Shown in pieces: positions 60,651 to 64,000 of a stretch of 64,000 nt of DNA (position 1 is the first letter of the stretch; each line of letters opens with the position of its first letter). The translations under genes were made by a program, and so were the position numbers. Under the pieces are notes generated by a model that saw nothing but the letters and a program-made list of their open reading frames with translations, was not told where the DNA came from and did no database searches. Source of the stretch: Thermacetogenium phaeum DSM 12270 (GTDB lineage Bacteria; Bacillota; DSM-12270; Thermacetogeniales; Thermacetogeniaceae); assembly GCF_000305935.1 (NCBI RefSeq), contig NC_018870.1, positions 141,942 through 205,941 of the forward strand, given 5' to 3'.

Positions 60651-60926
60651 ATGATTGAGGCAAGCGGCCGTGTTACCGGCAAGGGGCAGGTACAGGTTCC
60701 CAAAAAGATCGGAGATTTTCTCGGCATCAAAAGCGGTGACGGGCTCGTCTTCCGGCTTTCTCCCCATCGTACGCTCACCGTCCACGTTCGAAAGGCCAGA
60801 AGGTTGTCTGAATTGGCCGGATGTTTGCCTCCGAAGCGCCCTTTCCCCGGCATCGCTGAGGAAGAGGATGCGGCCAGGCGTAAGTACGCCGGAAAAGCCG
60901 CCTGGATGCTGAAAAATGGGAACTGA
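60651..60926 (+). CDS. AbrB-type transition-state/antitoxin protein
   Basis: A 91-residue AbrB/SpoVT-fold protein: SGRVTGKGQVQVPKKIGDFL and GLVFRLSPHRTLTVHVRKAR. ATG 60651 gives MIEASGRVTGKGQV; a further ATG at 60612 is in frame. A PIN toxin would be expected next, but only a short open start (from the ATG near 60917) follows, so this is probably an orphan antitoxin. Confidence 0.65.
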   Translation: MIEASGRVTGKGQVQVPKKIGDFLGIKSGDGLVFRLSPHRTLTVHVRKARRLSELAGCLPPKRPFPGIAEEEDAARRKYAGKAAWMLKNGN

Positions 60927-61051
60927 CGTCTGTCTGGATAGATGCCAAGGCTTCCCGGGTTATGGAAATGGCTTGCCGGTGATAAACTAAGAGAAAAGCA
61001 CCGTGTAAAAAAGAGAATAAGGCTTGGATTGAAAACAAGGGGGGACGGAAA

Positions 61052-61285
61052 ATGAACAGGAGAAATTTGCTTAAGAGGATTACAATAGATAAAAATATTC
61101 TCTGTGGTAAGCCTGTTATTAGTGGAACGCGCATTTCTGTTGAATTAATTTTGGAAAAACTGGCGAATGGCCTGAGCGTAAAAGAAATTACGGAAGAATA
61201 TGGTATTCAGGAACAAGATGTAAGAGCAGCGTTAATTTATGCTCAGAAGACCATAGCCAATGAAGAAGTGTTTGAAGTTATATGA
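61052..61285 (+). CDS. DUF433-type antitoxin
   Basis: A 77-residue winged-helix DUF433 protein: ITIDKNILCGKPVISGTRIS, VELILEKLANGLSVKEITEE and YGIQEQDVRAALIYAQ. These are usually antitoxins paired with a DUF5615 PIN-like toxin. No toxin follows; instead a transposase fragment begins about 120 bases on. It is AT-rich compared with neighbours. Confidence 0.75.
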   Translation: MNRRNLLKRITIDKNILCGKPVISGTRISVELILEKLANGLSVKEITEEYGIQEQDVRAALIYAQKTIANEEVFEVI

Positions 61286-61439
61286 GCATGATCTGATTCA
61301 TCACTTTGGCATAAATTTTGTAGGATTCTTGCAAGATTTATGGAAAAAGATAAACAAATACAAAATAATACAAAGTTGCAAATTGCTTATGCTTTCCAGA
61401 GTAGGAAACCTAACTGCGCATGACAGCGCTCAAACACCA

Positions 61440-61966
61440 GTACGGGAAAGCGGCGGCACCTTTGCGCCTTGGTCAACGACAGGATCAGCTGGTGCCAAAT
61501 CTTTCGGATTCCCTGGAACAAGCCGGTGCCCCATCCCAGCAGTCTGTCCAAGATCCGGCAGCGGCTGGATGCTGACGGCAATGACCACATGGCCGAGTTA
61601 AACGCCCACCTGGTCCGCAAAGCACAGGAAGAAAGGCTCTTAAAGAGCAGAAACAAATTGCGGGTGGACACCACCGTCGTCGAGGCGAACATCCACCATC
61701 CCACCGATTCCGGATTGATTGCGGACACAGTGCGGGTGGTGACACGCCTGGTGAAACAGGCGCAGGCTGCCGTTGGTGAGGCGGGAACAGCTGTCCGTGA
61801 CCGCACGCGCAGCATCAAAAAACGGGTGCTGGCGATCGCCAAAGTACTGAAGCGGCGCACACAAGAGGCGGTTGGGGACGCTCGGGCCTTGGGCTTCCTG
61901 GGGAGCTGGGCGGGGCTGGGGTTGGGTCTGGTGCTGGCGCGGTGGGTCGGGGGTAAAGGATGCTGA
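61440..61966 (+). pseudogene. Transposase fragment, IS5/ISNCY-like
   Basis: The frame reads FRIPWNKPVPHPSSLSKIRQ, LRVDTTVVEANIHHPTDSGL and RDRTRSIKKRVLAIAKVLKR, typical of the N-terminal half of ISNCY/IS5-type transposases (first DDE Asp in RVDTTVVEA). The N-terminus is out of frame upstream and the C-terminal half is missing, replaced by GC-rich sequence (FLGSWAGLGLGLVLARWVGG). Confidence 0.7.
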
Positions 61967-62156
61967 AAGGCTTGGGAGAGCAACAGTTGGGTGTCACTTT
62001 CGGCACTCCTAGGGGATCAGCGCAAGGGGCCTCTGCCTCCCTCGGGGATAGCTACCGGCCGGGCGGAGGCCGAGTGAAAACAAAATCTTGGCGCAGCCCA
62101 ATGTTGATGCTAGAGTAATACTAAGTAACACACACCTTCCCTAATTTTCGGTCTGG

Positions 62157-62411
62157 ATGGTGATCGAAGTGCGGGAAACAGTCATTTGGACGGTCTCTCT
62201 GCCCCCTCAAATGGCGGAGAAGGCAGAGGCCCTAGCCAGAGTCGAAAACCGCTCCAAAAGCGAGCTCATCCGGGAAGCGCTACGCCAGTATATGGCCCTG
62301 CGGGAATGGGAGCAGATGCAGAGCAAGGCCTCCCTTAAGGCACAGGCCTTGGGAATAACGGACGAAAGCAAAGTGGAACAGATCATTGATGAGATGCGGC
62401 AGGGGCAATGA
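62157..62411 (+). CDS. Ribbon-helix-helix antitoxin
   Basis: An 84-residue protein: VIWTVSLPPQMAEKAEALAR (beta strand and helix) and ENRSKSELIREALRQYMALR (second helix). It is typical of VapB/CopG antitoxins. The stop overlaps the start of a PIN fragment (ATGA). Since the toxin is truncated, this pair is defunct or the antitoxin acts alone. Confidence 0.78.
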   Translation: MVIEVRETVIWTVSLPPQMAEKAEALARVENRSKSELIREALRQYMALREWEQMQSKASLKAQALGITDESKVEQIIDEMRQGQ

Positions 62412-62512
62412 AGGCAGTGCTGGACACGAACGTGCTGGTCTCCGCCCTCCTGTTCCCTGGCGGGGCCCCCGACCGGGTGTTCAGGGCCGCCTTGAGGACC
62501 GCCGGATGCTGA
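62408..62512 (+). pseudogene. Truncated PIN toxin
   Basis: 34 residues, MKAVLDTNVLVSALLFPGGA and PDRVFRAALRTAGC, are the perfect start of a VapC/PIN protein (Asp in LDTNVLVS), but a TGA ends it. A normal PIN protein has about 130 residues; the rest is not found downstream. Confidence 0.75.
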
Positions 62513-62664
62513 CCCGCATGTCCGGTGGTGTGAGAGGACGGGGGCTAGCCGCTCCCTCCTACTCGATGGCAGCTATAATCCCCCCTGCATGAGATAGTCT
62601 CGAAACATGGGCTCAATGAACTTATACAATCTTCGACCGCTCTTCTCGATGGTCGCTTTTTCAA

Positions 62665-62961
62665 TTAAAAAAGGCGTATCCCGGTTCTGTTTTCCAGGCA
62701 GGTGTCTATCAGAGACACCGCCAATTCCCGCCTGTCAGATATCCGGAAAAAATCTACCGAGGCGGTGTAGAACCCCTTCTGCTTCAGCCGCCTTATAACC
62801 TCATAAGCGATTGAGGTTTTCCCTATTCTGCGCGGCCCTGACAGCATCACGCTCTGGCCGTCAGCCAGTCTTGTCTGAACCGAGCTGATAAAATCTTCCC
62901 TGTCCACTATATCTCCTTCTGAAACGGGCCCTCCCCACCGGAAACAACCTTCCGGGCACAT
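62665..62961 (-). pseudogene. N-terminal fragment of an AAA/archaeal-type ATPase
   Basis: 98 residues carry DIVDREDFISSVQTRLADGQ, Walker A SGPRRIGKTSIAYEVIRRL and FYTASVDFFRISDRRELAVS. This is the start of the archaeal-ATPase/MNS family; the remaining C-terminal parts are missing. Confidence 0.65.
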
Positions 62962-63089
62962 TGAACCGCCTCCTTTTTATTACTTATCATGTAATATTTT
63001 ATGTAATAAGTGCAGCGGAAATTGCCGCTGAATTTTCTTTTGCCGGCCGAATGGATAGCTCATAATAACCTTCGTTCCTTCTGCCGTTT

Positions 63090-63300
63090 CCATGACTACT
63101 CAGTTTACCATAACGCCTGTTTGGAGACAGCGGCGAATGAGTGTGACGCTCTCTCCACCGCATCATGGGCTCTCCTCCCAGGACGAAACCCGTAACTGCT
63201 ATCCGAAAATTGCGGATCGATGCCTACTAGATCTTGACGCGGACGGTCTGCATCCCGATCCTCTACCTGGGGAGGCACCCTGTATGTCGGTACTGGCGCC
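63090..63300 (-). pseudogene. Group II intron reverse transcriptase fragment
   Basis: On the minus strand FSDSSYGFRPGRRAHDAVER is the core of RT domain 2a of group II intron proteins (FS-x-SYGFRPGR-x-AH-x-A). Upstream residues look frameshifted (PPQVEDRDADRPRQDLVGID), and the domain ends after ASHSFAAVSKQ. No catalytic YADD and no intron RNA ends were seen. The rest of 63000-63600 has no gene. Confidence 0.7.
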
Positions 63301-63602
63301 TGTCCGGGAACGCCGCGGTAAAAAAAGCCGTCCTGCGGAAGGATATGGCTGTTCTGATCACGAATAGCAACATTAGATAATAATACGCAGATATTATATT
63401 TCCCCAAGAAGTGCCAACGCCTCGGGACGTTCGCAAGCCTTGACCGGGGGGTGAGGTAGATGCGGTAAGTGCTTTGCCGTGGACCCTACTGAATTTTCTG
63501 GAGTTCGCCGGACGTGCCGCAGCTGGCGCCGGGCGCTTTCCGGCCGGTCCGGTGACGACTTCATAATTATGAAACATCTCTTCTAAGGAGTGGAGGTCGC
63601 TT

Positions 63603-64000
63603 CATGAGGGGTTCTCAAAAAAGCGTCAGAACTTTGTTGATTGCGGTCATTGTTGGGCTGACGGCCTTGATCTTTGCCGTGCTGGCGGGTTATACAGGCA
63701 GCAGTATCAGGTCTTACATCGTGGATGAGATCGGCAGGAGTTTGACCCTGCAGGCCGGAGAGGAAGCTCAGAAGCTCTACGGGCGTATTGTAGAGGTCGG
63801 CAAGTGTTCGGAGCTGCTGGCGTTGAATGTCGCCGCCGTCGGCTACCGGAATTCCGAGCAGCTGCTTTCCATAGCCAAAAAGTACGTCGAGGAGCATGAG
63901 CTTCTCTGCGGCAGCGGCATCTGGCTGGAACCGTACCTTTACGATGAAAACACGAAGTATTACGGGCCCTATATGTACAAGGACCCTTCCCAGGGCAAGG
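63603..64000 (+). CDS. Chemoreceptor-like protein with Cache domain (partial)
   Basis: A gene running off the right edge. A transmembrane helix near residues 10-33 (LLIAVIVGLTALIFAVLAGY) is followed by an extracytoplasmic region with a dCache-type pattern (SSIRSYIVDEIGRSLTLQAG, EEHELLCGSGIWLEPYLYDE, KYYGPYMYKDPSQ). This fits the sensor part of a methyl-accepting chemotaxis protein or a sensor kinase; the output domain is outside the window. GGAGTGGAGG precedes the ATG. Confidence 0.75.

Noticed and set aside
63092-63367. A 91-codon plus-strand frame
   Set aside because: Antisense to the reverse-transcriptase remnant, whose SYGFRPGR motif is on the minus strand.
1-64000. CRISPR arrays and rRNA genes
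   Set aside because: No regularly spaced direct repeats and no conserved rRNA sequence were seen when reading the window.

Overview
The window reads as chromosome of an anaerobic Clostridia-type Firmicute, most like the Desulfotomaculum/Pelotomaculum/Moorella group. This rests on strong AGGAGG-type ribosome sites, many GTG and TTG starts, a sigma-54 enhancer-binding protein, corrinoid methyl transfer, secreted proteins with copper-amine-oxidase-like (stalk) domains, and molybdo/tungsto-enzyme maturation genes. Taxonomy is an inference from gene content only.

Bases 1-33,600 form a lower-GC island for molybdenum/tungsten cofactor (Moco/Tuco) synthesis, metal uptake and insertion. It starts with the 3' end of a transhydroxylase-like Fe-S subunit, an MFS transporter and a 50-residue zinc-ribbon protein. 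Transposase and ferredoxin remnants follow, then a PPOX flavoprotein. Two strong sigma-54 promoters (3829, 4744) precede the PPOX gene and a mobA-mobB-molybdopterin-binding protein-moeA operon. A Moco-type riboswitch lies in front of that operon, and a second one precedes an XdhC/FmdE/DUF364/FecCD-ABC-transporter operon. A large structured RNA (about 13895-14191) separates this from moaA, a DUF364-like gene and a ModABC/TupABC-type transporter. moaC-MOSC-moaB, a methyltransferase and a truncated fdhD follow. An IS4-type element, a sigma-54 regulator, an N-terminally truncated molybdopterin oxidoreductase with its small Fe-S partner and a second zinc-ribbon protein come next. After an IS1182-type element there is an intact fdhD-mobA-mobB-moeA set, a second copy of genes already present upstream.

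Bases 33,600-64,000 are GC-rich and mixed. A GntR regulator, a corrinoid protein and a methyl-H4folate methyltransferase belong to a C1-transfer system whose substrate methyltransferase is absent; only a 3' stub of an MttB-type gene is seen, 12 kb away. Next are three secreted proteins under one promoter, a two-component system, a convergent prenyl synthase/tetraprenyl-beta-curcumene-synthase-like pair, YhaM, a PucR-type regulator, tRNA-Gly(CCC), and several toxin-antitoxin pairs. An SGNH-MBOAT pair is followed by a 44-residue membrane peptide ending in F-I-Y-T-D-F, like DltX. An S-layer-like stalk-domain protein and a TolC-stalk fusion follow, then a UbiA-type prenyltransferase. The right end is a graveyard of toxin-antitoxin, transposase, ATPase and group II intron fragments, before a partial chemoreceptor-like gene.

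Functionally, the left half would import molybdate/tungstate, build the pterin (MoaA, MoaC, MoaB), insert metal and add the nucleotide (MoeA, MobA, MobB), and hand the cofactor to formate-dehydrogenase or transhydroxylase-like enzymes (FdhD, XdhC). No moaD or moaE gene is seen here. The best candidates for something new are the Dlt-like SGNH/MBOAT/micropeptide cassette, the HEARO-like RNA, the paired zinc-ribbon microproteins and the sigma-54/riboswitch control of cofactor synthesis.
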